From NCBI RefSeq assembly GCF_032854445.1, contig NC_088300.1:47857682-47921681 (forward strand): DNA of 64,000 nt, in the 5' to 3' direction. Under the pieces are notes generated by a model, which saw nothing but the letters and a program-made list of their open reading frames with translations, had not been told where the DNA came from and made no database searches. Below, one piece after another: positions 50,016 to 60,389 of the stretch; positions within the stretch are counted from its first letter, which is position 1, and the number at the start of each line of letters is the position of its first letter. Both the position numbers and the translations under genes were made by a program. Source of the DNA: Liolophura sinensis. Lineage: Eukaryota > Mollusca > Polyplacophora > Chitonida > Chitonidae.

Positions 50016-50103
50016 CGCCCGGAAGGTGGAATCGAACCACTCCGTCGTCAGTCGGCTACAAGTTTGAACCCCTGCACCCGAGACCACTGAGGATCATCCG
50101 GGC
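50016..50103 (-). tRNA. tRNA-Sec (TCA), copy B, probably defective
   Basis: This is a near-complete selenocysteine tRNA of 88 nt. The 9-bp acceptor stem (GCCCGGATG against CTTCCGGGC), D arm, TCA anticodon (GGTTCAAAC), long variable arm and T arm GTGGTTCGATTCCAC are all present. Compared with copy C it has an extra base in the anticodon loop, a mismatch in the D stem (CTCGGG for CTGGGG) and one in the variable arm. The TATA box (50131-50136) and upstream element (50140-50168) are kept, and a T6 run follows the 3' end. It could be transcribed, but the 8-nt anticodon loop argues against function. Confidence 0.8.
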
Positions 50104-50220
50104 GATGAAAAAAAAGATCCACAGGAAGGCTTTATACCGTTGACGATTCATCCGTGTCTGAACTGAGGGATTATAGATTTGTATACAGACTGTTAAAGGC
50201 TGTCATATGTATGTGCTTCT

Positions 50221-50262
<42 letters not shown>

Positions 50263-50281
50263 TGTGTGTGTGTGTGTGTGC
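50221..50281. repeat. TG microsatellite
   Basis: (TG)n of about 60 bases with one TATG interruption, between copies B and C of the tRNA-Sec cluster. Confidence 0.95.
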
Positions 50282-50380
50282 AGACTATGTGCACTTTTCC
50301 TGCTGAAAAAGATTCATAAAAATTATGTAGTCACGTTCTCTGTAAATTCGTCCATAAAGAAGCAGTTTATAGCACACAGG

Positions 50381-50432
50381 CGGGCCTGCGTGGCTCACTT
50401 GCTTAGCGCGCTGCCGCAGCGTAATGACTCTC
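50381..50432 (+). repeat. SINE head fragment
   Basis: GGCGGGCCTGCGTGGCTCACTT, GCTTAGCGCGCTGCCGCAGC and GTAATGACTC match the tRNA-like head only. Confidence 0.8.
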
Positions 50433-50653
50433 TTTATTGGCTTTACTGGCTCTCTTACATTTGTAACCATAAAGGTTAACAGCTAAAGATCTGTCAGATT
50501 CAACTTTGGAAGTTCAACAACATTAAGTACCTACAGAAAATGCCAGTGATTTGTGCCCCATATTTTTATACAGGGTTATGTATACTTATGAATAAATGTA
50601 AATACAGTACGAGTTGCTGTCGCATGAATAAAGTGAGTGTATGTATTTAAAGT

Positions 50654-50980
50654 TTGCAAGGTAAAACGGAAGTGGAAATCGCCCGAAAAGTGGAATCAAA
50701 TGTGTATGCAGTTATTAAAAATAATATTACAAGTGTTCAGTATAACGCAGCCCGTTATGTTTATCCTGGCCTGCCCAAAGAAATTCATACCGGCTATAAT
50801 GTTTGTAGTGATTTCACACACTCTACTCGTAAAATCGTGTTCGAGTTATACCAAAGACTAGTGCTTACTGCTGCCTCGTTTGGCGGTAAGCAATGAGAGA
50901 TTAAAGCCAGGAAACTACAAGAAGAACTAAATAAAAGCAATGTTAGCCTCGGTTATGAGAATGTAGAACTAAGGTAAAAT
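50654..50980 (+). pseudogene. Unidentified coding-like fragment with an in-frame TGA
   Basis: A plus-strand frame open from about 50654 to TGA at 50894 continues in the same frame to a TAA at about 50975. The peptide reads like protein, for example ARYVYPGLPKEIHTGYNV, SDFTHSTRKIVFELYQRLVL, then after the TGA a charged, possibly coiled-coil EIKARKLQEELNKSN. I do not recognise the family. The start overlaps a 3' tRNA-Sec fragment (50671-50699), so the first residues are not native. I see no splice sites or upstream ATG that would make a gene. It is most likely a captured fragment of a host or mobile-element gene. Confidence 0.35.
50671..50699 (-). pseudogene. tRNA-Sec 3' fragment
   Basis: GTGGAAATCGCCCGAAAAG plus TGGAATC matches the 3' acceptor strand and half the T arm of copies B and C. 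The rest of the tRNA is absent. Confidence 0.7.
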
Positions 50981-50989
50981 AAAAGTGAC

Positions 50990-50994
50990 AAAAA
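50990..50994 (-). terminator. Pol III terminator of tRNA-Sec copy C
   Basis: The minus strand reads GGGCGATTTTTG. A run of five T begins one base after the discriminator G, as expected for RNA polymerase III termination. Confidence 0.8.
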
Positions 50995-50995
50995 T

Positions 50996-51082
50996 CGCCC
51001 GAAAGGTGGAATTGAACCACTCCGATGTCAATCGGCTACAGGTTTGAAGCCTGCACCCCAGACCACTGAGGATCATCCGGGC
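50996..51082 (-). tRNA. Selenocysteine tRNA, tRNA-Sec (anticodon TCA), intact copy C
   Basis: This 87-nt gene has the full tRNA-Sec form, which is longer than ordinary tRNAs. The 9-bp acceptor stem pairs GCCCGGATG with CCTTTCGGGC. The 6-bp D stem is CCTCAG/CTGGGG, and the anticodon arm TGCAGG-CTTCAAA-CCTGTA carries TCA, complementary to UGA. The long variable arm CCGAT-TGAC-ATCGG is perfectly paired, the T arm is GTGG-TTCAATT-CCAC and the discriminator is G. It is close to the vertebrate tRNA-Sec I know. The tRNA is charged with serine, converted to selenocysteyl-tRNA and delivered to UGA codons of SECIS-bearing mRNAs. Its upstream elements and T5 terminator suit external-promoter Pol III transcription, as known for this tRNA in animals. 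Nearby copies A and B are decayed, so this is the likely working gene. Confidence 0.95.
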
Positions 51083-51108
51083 GATTTCAGCACGATCATT
51101 AGCTAGGA

Positions 51109-51146
51109 TTTATACTGTTGACGGTTCGTCCGTGTCTGAAGTGAGG
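51109..51146 (-). promoter_or_regulatory. External Pol III promoter of tRNA-Sec: TATA box and PSE-like element
   Basis: TATAAA (plus 51109-51114) lies 27-32 bases before the tRNA. A block conserved in all three copies, CAGACACGGACGAACCGTCA in copy C, lies further upstream to about -64. This is the layout of a proximal sequence element plus TATA, as in vertebrate tRNA-Sec and U6 genes. That it is a PSE is inferred from position and conservation; the sequence is not a vertebrate PSE match. Confidence 0.75.
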
Positions 51147-51445
51147 GTTTATAATTTTCCTTACAGGTTAAGAAAGGTTAACAGATATAAAATTAATGTT
51201 TAGTAATAATTAAGAAATATTATTACATGGGTAAAGAATAAAAGTATTTTAACTTTACCATTGGAAAAAGATATTCATGCTGTACTTGATAAAGATTCAA
51301 TTAAGTGTAAACGATGTTTTGCGCGAATTAATATATCTTGACGCCACATTGATCATATTACATTCATACTGTGGGAAGCTGTTGTTTTGAGTGAATGACT
51401 GACTGAGATTCAATACCACGTGAGCAATATTACAGTGGTATTATT

Positions 51446-51642
51446 TTATATATTTATTTGATTGGTGTTTTATGCCGTACTCCAGAATATTTTACTTATA
51501 TGACGGCAGCCAGCATTACGGTGGGAGGAATCTGGACAGAGCCTGGTGGTACCCACGACCATCCGCATGTTACCGGCAGACCTTCCCACGTACGGCCGAA
51601 GAGGAAGCCAGAATGAGTTGGACTTGAACTCACAGCAACAGA
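51446..51642 (-). repeat. tRNA-derived SINE, head-truncated
   Basis: TTTATTTGATTGGTGTTTTA, GCCGTACTCCAGAATATTTT, GGCAGCCAGCATTACGGTGG and CACGTACGGCCGAAGAGGAA are present; it stops at GAACTCACAGCAAC. Confidence 0.9.
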
Positions 51643-51873
51643 ATACTGGCGAAATGATATTTTGATACATCGCTCAAGATGATTATGGAGGGGACAATTG
51701 TATTTGTTTCCATCGCTTGGAATACGAACATCAACACGGTTTCTGAGTCTTGAAACGTGAAAGGCGCTGCGTACTCGGACGGACTTAATACGTGCGACAC
51801 GCACTGGTACGTATTTAGAGTACTGAAGGACAAAAGATAGCTACTTACTAGAACGGCAGAGTAAATGCGTTAC

Positions 51874-51942
51874 ATCCTCAGACCACTAATGACACAAATG
51901 GCGATTTATCCGTGTCGGAACTGTGGCTAGATGAATTTGCAT
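51874..51942 (-). pseudogene. tRNA-Sec 5' fragment fused to its upstream element (copy D)
   Basis: The minus strand has an ATGCAAAT octamer (51935-51942), then AGTTCCGACACGGATAAATC like the upstream element of copies A-C. It then lacks the TATA box and goes directly into a decayed tRNA start (TAGTGGTCTGAGGATG). It looks like a deleted remnant of a fourth unit. Confidence 0.6.
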
Positions 51943-52904
51943 AACTCCCATTCGCCAACGAGTCAGCCGTTTCTGTGGTGTATATGAGTTAAGCCGTGAG
52001 TCATGGCACTTTTGACGTGTCTTTATTATACAGATTATATCTACAACACAGAATTATACACCTTTTTATCTCACGCACCGTGCGATGCCTCGTAAACTGT
52101 CACGGCACTAATACACCAAGCCCCACAGGCCCGCACCTGACCGAAAATATTAACCGTATGGCAGAGATCCGTGCAACCCGTGCGTGTGTCGCCAGTGATG
52201 CTTCATATGTTGGGCATGGTCTTACGCCTATATAGGTCACTAGTGGTTCACGTACAAAGGCAAATCGATGTGTACTGGACTATTTTGTAGGTCAGCGTGA
52301 TATTTTACGTATATAATGTATATGTATGTCACAGCATGTCTGTCTGTCTGCCTGACACAAAACACGAAGCCAGATCACATGGTTGTTTCCACTAGATATT
52401 TCGACAGGAGTCTACTGTAGAATGTCATTAGCGTGACGTCAAAACATGCATACACTCATACTCGTTACAACTCATGCATCGCACTCTACCTTTCTCACCT
52501 TTTCTACCTACCAACTACGTATACATCACATGATAGACGTAAGTATTGATAAGAGTTTTTGGTAGCTACAGAACACATGCCCCTACCTCATCACCAGACA
52601 ATGCATGAACTCTGATTCTTTCATTATATTGTTGTTGCACCGCTCTGATTCTTCCCCACAAAATCTATTATCAATGTCGTAAAAGTGAAGCATTCTTCAC
52701 TATATGACATCAAACACCTATGAAATGAATGACATATTATGAGCCTTCTGTACATACACTCATCCTACTGTCTTGAAAGTTTCAACAAAGTACTGATTTT
52801 AAATTCATATCAACTGATACAGTAATACTGCTTTTTTGAATGCACTTTGGAACATGAATCAGAACAATAGCCAATAATATTTTCGATAGAATAATAATAA
52901 TTTT

Positions 52905-52950
52905 TATTGATTTGAGTGGTGTTTTACGCCGTATTTAAGAACATTTAATA
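52905..52950 (-). repeat. SINE tail fragment
   Basis: TTTGAGTGGTGTTTTACGCC and GTATTTAAGAACATTT match the tail only. Confidence 0.7.
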
Positions 52951-53420
52951 ATGTATACATTGCCATAAAATGTTACCTACATGTATATCCGCATGTGTAA
53001 GACAATAAATACATATATTCTTAAATCAACTCTTCACGTATGTACAAAGAATAAAAGTACTCTCTAGATAATAATCTAAAACAACAGTTTAAGTTAAAGT
53101 TGCTGGCACAATGATTCTCTCCAATATCTTCAGGATCTTTATTTAAATGAAATATTCTAATTTATCATAAATACTCTATGGCAAGTTTTCGGTTGATTCT
53201 GATTTTGGCTGGCTGTCATTTTCGGAATAACAGTGTCTGGGTTGAATGTTTGCTGGTTCTGAAGTCATAGAGAATATACAAGAACGAGATTAATATTGCA
53301 CATGGGTGTCTAAATTCACATATTGCACCAGATCGATATTCACACACAGATGTCTATATTCATATATTGCAACCAGATTAAAATTCACATACAGACGTAT
53401 GTACTCACATATTGCAACCA

Positions 53421-53672
53421 GAGTGGGGCGAGATGGTTAGAGTGTCAGCGCGGCGAATAGCACAGAAGCCATTCACCATTAGGTTAAATCTAACTGTCTT
53501 CCTATCCGACCATACGTTTGAAGATCTGACATCAACTTGCAGATGGCCGTGGGTTTCCACCAGGCTCTGCCCGGTTTCCGCCCACCATAATGCTAGCCGC
53601 CGTCGTATAAGTGAAATATTCTTGACTATACGGCGTAAAACATCAATCAAATAAATACATATATCTGATTAA
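53421..53672 (+). repeat. tRNA-derived SINE, variant head
   Basis: The head GAGTGGGGCGAGATGGTTAG + AGTGTCAGCGCGGCG differs from the common type. The body GATGGCCGTGGGTTTCCACC, GGCTCTGCCCGGTTTCCGCC, AATGCTAGCCGCCGTCGTA and the GGCGTAAAACATCAATC tail are typical. Confidence 0.85.
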
Positions 53673-53869
53673 CAAAGAAAGAGGTTAATGAATACGCATC
53701 ATGAATTATAGAAGCCAGGTAAGGCCATCATCGTACTATCATTCCATCGTTGGGCAACATAAACTCAAGCAATCTCTGCAACATATATGTCTAACATATT
53801 TCACTTATCCGCCCTATTATACAATAAACTTTAAAGAAAATATATAAAGGCAGTATTTTTAACTTAAAG

Positions 53870-54000
53870 CGAGGGGGGCTTCGCGGCCTAGTGTCACTGG
53901 CCTCTCTCCAATGTGGTTGCTGGGAGTTTAAGTCGTTCCTCTCCAGTCTGACCTCTTCCACCATAATGTGACCAGTTTTCGTCGCCATACGTCATATTTA
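53870..54000 (+). repeat. SINE, decayed, internally deleted
   Basis: GGGGGGCTTCGCGGCCTAGTG, GGGAGTTTAAGTCGTTCC and TTCCACCATAATGTGACCAG keep head, B-box region and body order with large gaps. Confidence 0.65.
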
Positions 54001-54307
54001 TGCATTATTAGTACACACAGTTTACACTGTGTTAAATGACCGAATCCCTCAACGGTTTTTCCAGCTAGTTTAATAACAGCCAAACTGCACAAATCACACA
54101 CGAACTTATCATTGTATCTACGTTTTTAGCAACCACTGCTCATTGACTAGGGCTACTAAAATTACTGTTCAAACAGGGCCTACAAGTGCCTGTTGTAGGT
54201 TTACGCCATTTACCAAAACCATCCAGTGACGTAGACTTATTTTAACCGTGTGAGTTTGAATGACAAACCGCTGAAATAGTTTTCGCTTCTGTGTCCATCA
54301 AACTTAC

Positions 54308-54397
54308 CCTGCCACGTTTGACATCCTTGTATTGTCCTGGACTCTGGTTTACAGTCATGTTGAGCAGCACTAGTCATCACATCTGAGGGTGGAATGC
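54308..54397 (-). CDS. ESE-type ETS factor, small exon after the first PNT domain
   Basis: This 90-nt exon has acceptor TCTTACAAACAAAACAG| before 54397 and consensus donor GGCAGG|GTAAGT after 54308. It enters and leaves in phase 1 without a stop. It encodes about 29 residues, including IPPSDVMTSAAQHD and ending CQTWQ. Entering in phase 1 it joins in frame to the PNT exon ending at 54994, with a split Cys codon. Leaving in phase 1 it fits the exon at 13090. No domain is visible. It continues the region after the PNT domain, which is usually flexible. Confidence 0.65.
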
Positions 54398-54993
54398 CTG
54401 TTTTGTTTGTAAGAGAAGCCAGAGATAGTCATCAACAAGATTTATTCAAATTACACATATGTCCCAAGGTCACAATCTAAAGTGACAAATGGTATTAACT
54501 TGTTACCCAGGTTGTCATAAGAGACCGTGCAATCAAATCGAATCCAGTACACCTACCACAAAGTTTTGCCATCAGGCAGACTGTACACAACTATTTTTGA
54601 AAGTCAAAACTTTCGACGCGATTAAAAATAAGTTAATTTTTAGATTTAAGTAGTTGAGATTGAAAACTTAAGTATAATGTTAAAAAGTAAACCAGTAAGA
54701 AATGAAACACACCTGAAAGTAAACTTAACACGATTGTGAAAGTTTAAATGTTGCATTAAGTAAAAAATTGTTTTGTGCAATGGAAAAAAATGCATCACTC
54801 AGAGCTGAACCTTATTGTTTTATTATTTGAACAAAGCACTTACCTAACTACTAATAAATGAAAAAAATGCTTTGATAGAACAATTTTCGTTTTACATTAA
54901 AATATTTGTCTCGATAATCATACATTTTAGTATACATATTACGTATATATAACAGTCCTTCATTTTTCATTGATGTTAAATCTGTATTCTTAC

Positions 54994-55246
54994 ACTCATG
55001 GAAGATTTTTCTGAACACATCAAAATATAAGCCTCCGAAACAAGGTTCTAAAGACTGAAAATCCTCTCGAGACATGTTACATAACTTGTCTCCCCTGACA
55101 TCTTCAAACACGGTAACATGGCGGGCGGAAGTTTCGTCATCGATCCCATGCCGCTTTGCCACAAACGCCATCCAATCAGAAACCTCGTTAGTTGTCCATC
55201 GGGATGGGTGAAGGTATGCCCATGCAGCCATCATTTTTTTCACAGT
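54994..55246 (-). CDS. ESE-type ETS factor, first (upstream) PNT domain exon
   Basis: The acceptor is CTTTATTTCTAACCCAAAG| before 55246 and the donor CATGAGT|GTAAGA after 54994. The exon of 253 nt enters in phase 0 and leaves in phase 1. Its 84 codons encode a second complete PNT domain. In order: MAAWAYLHPSRW, NEVSDWMAFVAKRHGID, GDKLCNMSREDF and GGLYFDVFRKIF. The end falls at the same codon and phase as in the PNT exon at 8740, but the start is in a different phase and two residues are inserted mid-domain. An in-frame ATGATGG at about 55232 could start translation if the upstream exon is untranslated. It could instead belong to a separate paralogue, as vertebrate EHF and ELF5 are neighbours. 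Confidence 0.88.
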
Positions 55247-55249
55247 CTT

Positions 55250-57238
55250 TGGGTTAGAAATAAAGGAAACATGAAATATTCATTTGCGCTTTGATGTATC
55301 TGAAAACAAATTTAAAAGGATATACATGTAGTATACATGAAAATGCTAAAATTTTCGGAATTCTACGAAGACAAAGCTTTGTATTGAACCACAGATGTTT
55401 ATTTACAAAATGTAATATATGTGTATGTCATATCACACAATATCAAGGTTTATATGATATTAATATTATTCTCTGCTATGATTTTAGAAATATGTTTCTA
55501 TAGATTCCGCTTGTGACATTTTTAGTATCTCTAATAATTGACGTGGATAAATTCCTGGTGTGAATTACCAACAAAGGTGAACGTTTACGGTGGTTAGGAC
55601 TAAGTACCTAGTGACTTGTAGATGTCTTTTGTTCGCATAATATTTTGTGTTTTGAGCTACGAAATCAACTGTATGACTTTAAGGGTTTTTTTTTGTAATT
55701 CAGTTCAAGAAATTGTGCAACAAACACCCCAAATCCTTCTTAACCAATGAGATCAGGTAGAATCCTGTTATTTGTTCATATATTTTTGTCGTCTTTATTC
55801 ACTCAACAAGTTTGTATATTTGCATGCCACAAATAATACTTTGATTGTTAACTATAAATTCCATTCCTGGACAGTAGACTTGTGTACTTAGTGTTTACGA
55901 ATCAGTTTCAACAGGATCTAATCGTCGGTTTGGCAATCCCGTCACATAAGACCATACAAAGCTTTCCCTATACGAGGAACGACCACACAACAAATCGCTG
56001 TCAGGACTCTATATTGATTAAACTAAAACTGCCGGGTGATTCCCCTTCACTCTCAAAAATCTATATTTTTCTTCTCTCATTCTTCCTCATCACAATACAG
56101 CTCGTGGTGTATGTTCAATAGTCTGATATGTGAGATGTGAGATGTGCAGACGTGGAGAGTTGACATGGTAAGCCAGCTCTCTCTTAGGCAAATTCAGCGT
56201 CATGTGTACATGTATAGACTTACGCCATGTGTATATATTGTGATTTCGTATAAAAGTGACTTTCTTCTTTACCTATGTCAGATTTGTGAGTACAGACCTT
56301 AAATTAGTTTATGACGAAGATTTAATTACAAGGTAGGGTAATGGTGTGTAATGATAAAATAATATCTGATCTAGGATATTCCTATTACAGGAAGAATAAC
56401 ATACGTTTATCCTACAGCTTTGTATACGGAACAGGATCTGACTTGAATCAAAGCGAATTTTAGTTGGGATATTCTTTTTTTTTTTTGACAGTGTGCAATG
56501 TTGTTATATGCTCTCTTTTAAAGAGTAAGCCGATTTATAATTGTAAGATACATTACGGTATACAATGTTCTATATATGCCAGAATGTACCAGATGTCTAC
56601 TTTGAGTATTCTGGATTAATCCACACACACTATATCACAGCGTTTACAGTACTATAATGCATGAAAATCCGTGGAAAACTGAGTGTTTTAACAGTGTCAT
56701 AAATAGTGCGTTTCCTACATCTCCGTAATAGAATGTATCTGTACAAATTAAACTCATGTATGCGCAAATTAACCATGCACTGTTTAAGCTGAGTTATCCA
56801 TGGACATGTGAGCCTACATCTATAAGTATACTACATATATAATATGTACTACTAGTATGTAGTTTGTAAAATTAGTGCGAGTTTACATCGCGTTAGCAGG
56901 AGTTTAACGTTGGAAATAGTACAGCTCAAGCTTTCGCTGTAAATGGAAGTATAAGCCTACATGTGAACAACGCTGATACGCTACCAGAGAAAATATTTAC
57001 AAGAAAATATTCTTAATGTTAGGCGTTACCACCACTGTTTATTAATTTTGTTGTAAAATTAAAACTCATATTATATTGTTCATGTACAAGACACAGCATA
57101 CAGTGTTTTGAGGTGCCATTTATGGTTTCACGACCATTTGTGGTGAACAATATTTATGGTATTGAGTTTAACATTTTTATTCGCCAAGGTATGGATGGAA
57201 TACTGACGAGGAAATAGTTTAAATTCATTTTAAATATT
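55250..57238. other. Stretch upstream of the first PNT exon, nothing recognised
   Basis: The 5' exon or promoter of the long ETS transcript may lie here or further right, but I cannot point to one. Confidence 0.35.
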
Positions 57239-57239
57239 A

Positions 57240-57294
57240 GTCAGCCGTCGTATAAGTGAAATATTCTTGAGTACGGCGTAAACCACCAATCAAA

Positions 57295-57325
<31 letters not shown>

Positions 57326-57328
57326 ATC
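57240..57328 (+). repeat. SINE tail with long (AAAT)n
   Basis: AGCCGTCGTATAAGTGAAAT, ATTCTTGAGTACGGCGTAAA and CCACCAATC are followed by about ten AAAT units. Confidence 0.9.
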
Positions 57329-57329
57329 C

Positions 57330-60300
57330 TAACAGCAAAGTAAGACGTTAAACCCCAAACACTCATTCACTCGCTCACTCTTAACAACAAATAAACAATA
57401 TGTTTAACAATGTGTATTGCAATATGCCATACAAATGGCTTCAAATCGAAATTTTCTTTTAATACCTAAACTAGCAACCTACACATACTGATGACTGTAG
57501 CACACCAAGCAGTATGTGTTATCTGAACTGTACACAAAACAGACACATTTACATAATAGCCCCAAAGCCCCAAACCCGCATAAAAAAGAAGATAAGAAAA
57601 AAATTGCGAACATAATATTGCTTCCTAACCAAAGTTTACCAAGTTATTAATTTTTTAGAAGTCTAAAAACGAAATGCTGTACAAAATATATGTACTGAAC
57701 ATATAGTCTATACATTTATACCCTCAACGTTCTCTCCAAAATAATAAGAGACATAATGTTTTCAAATTTCCATCCTGCACAACTAATCCTTACCTGATTC
57801 GTTTTGTATGATAGCAGCAAGAAACAATTTTATCACAACGAACTAATTCTAAACCATGTTAGAAACCCTGCATATATGAAATTTTAAAAATCATCAGTTT
57901 CTCCCTAATGCCTGTCAAATCCAAATATTTATAAGCCTGCCTCTGCTACATTTTCCCTTTATTATAATACAGCTGACTAAATCCTGAATATTGTTAGGTA
58001 TCACTGCAGCCAGAGAGCGCTTAAACTAAGCTCAGTACTAAAAACGTTCTATGTTTTGTAAAATTTTCCCCAGAGAATAAGACCATATACAGCCAAGAAA
58101 CTTTCTTACTAGTACTTTCTTAAATATACTAAGTGTTCTGCTATTTAGACAGGGTGAATGGGTCATTTTTTGATTATAAATCAGTGTCAAGGTATGTATT
58201 TAATGAAAAAGTATCGTTACGTGATGCATATAAGATGCGATCTTCCGTCTGGGATATGTGTCCGTATATTGAAGCTATGTATCTGACATGCGACATGTAG
58301 TGTGATGAAAGCATGTCTATATGTTGTAGGTTAAAGCCACTCTGACAAACCAACTCAATCAAACTAGCATTGCTTGTGTATGTACTCATAAATAATGCAT
58401 CAACTAACACATTTCCATGACAGAGCAAACGATGACTGAATACATTTATGAAAATCTGTTCAAAACATCCCGAAATTTCTTTGTAACCTAAAGATCACGT
58501 GAGGCATCTGTCTATCATCAACAACAACAACATGGAAAAGGGCGAGTGCACCTATACAGTAACTATTTACACGTGTAAAAGGCCAAATTATGAAGTGATC
58601 CAAGTGAACAATGACACATTGACCTTGTAAATATTCTGGCTAGCATATGCAAGTAATCTAGGTGCATAATTAATATCTCGGGGTTTCACAGAGGTCATTT
58701 GTGGGTGGAAACAAAACAGAGTTGTACAGATGTCGAAAACTTTTTTACTTATAAATCCACCTATTTTCCACAAATGGATAATCTCAATTTTGTCTCTGTT
58801 TTTTGTTGTCTTTTTGATTGGATGGTGACATTATTAAGCTTGAGTAACACAAAACACTACTAAATGACAATCTTTGAAAGTTTCTTCATTACAATACTGC
58901 TTTAACAGTTTTAATCACTGTTCTTCCATTGGCGAATGCGGACAAATTTACAAACTTTTCCTACACTCACAACAGATTTCCATTTTTCTGTTTCCATATC
59001 AGAAAATCTATCGATCGTTCGAAAATCTTTCCATCTTTTCTGTTCAAAATATTTGGATGTTGTTGTTGTTGCTACTGCAAAGACGGTCCCTGTTTCATCT
59101 AGGGCTCTTACTGCGCAACTCACAGCGTGGGTGATAAATCAGCATGCCAGTTCAATAGATTTCACTACATGTAAGTTTTTGTTGGTCTAGATACACTTCT
59201 ACAGAACTGACTAAAAATCCCGGTAATAGTCTTGCATGTAACTCCGAAGTAAACGGTATGCGTTCAGAACTACGCTGGTATTACCTGACCGATGTATAAC
59301 CTACATCCGGGTACCTTGCCGGGTCTATCATGAAGGATGACTGGGCAGGTATTTTTTAAATGATTAACCATTCTCGATCACGACGGTATTCAAATACAAC
59401 TGAATTATACAAGGCTGAGACGGATTTGAATTAATAAGTGTGAAAATAATCTGGTTCAGACTCAGAGATCCAAAGCGTTCCAGAACAGTACCAACGTTGC
59501 ATTAACATAATCGGTGTTGAAAGCTCGCAACCATAGGGTATTGTAATCCTAGGCATACACAAATCTATCTAGCATCAAACAATACGCGTATCTTTCATGT
59601 GAATGTTTACTAAATTTTTGATAACCCGGCACTGAAAGGTTCTAGATTAGTTACGTTTTAACTTAATTACAACTACTGTCACTGCGCTTTTACCGAAGTT
59701 TGCTTAAGCCATGGTACAAGGGAGTTTGTAAGCTGTCACTATTTAAGTATTTACATGGACAGTCAGAATTAAACCCTAACTGAGGTTAACTGACTTGAGA
59801 CCGTATGCATTCGCCAACAATTCTCGCCGTGTCTCCTCTGGTTTTACTTTCTATTCTGTAATCATTTGTATTAGATATGTCCGTCTTTATTGCATATAGG
59901 CCTACCTTTTCGTTCACAACCGGAACCTGTTATGCATCTACAATTTGTATTCATGCATCATTCCCTTATTCCCAGGCGACAGAATCTACAGATTTGTGGG
60001 CTGTCTGTGGATTATTTTCTCTTATTCGAGATCTAGTTCGAAGTAACCAAATTGCTCAAAGTAAACCACCCACCTTTGGCAAGTTATTCTGGAAAACTCC
60101 CCCGCCCCCCCGTGTGATACGTTGTATACACTCTGAAATGGGTTTAAATGAAAAAGAAAAAGCTGTTGATTCGCACATATAGGACAACACTGGCTTTTTA
60201 GAAGTCAGATCTTGAGTAAGCATTGTTTTTATACAAACTATTGATAAAATCAAACGCGTGGAAGAAAATAAAGAAATCAGGTAGATGGTTTTAATGCTTA
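57330..60300. other. Stretch with no supported gene
   Basis: A minus-strand open frame at 58174-58428 (84 codons) has only a weak acceptor (TGTATTCAG|) and no recognisable domain. Nothing else stands out. Confidence 0.35.
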
Positions 60301-60389
60301 AAATTCTTTATTAATTCTTAACCACTGCTGCAATAGGGCCTGACAAAGATGCAGCATGCACATACCTCTTACAGCGCATGAGTTTCCCT

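Noticed and set aside
50894..50896. TGA as a selenocysteine codon beside the tRNA-Sec gene
   Set aside because: No SECIS-like hairpin is visible downstream and tRNA-Sec acts in trans, so proximity means nothing.
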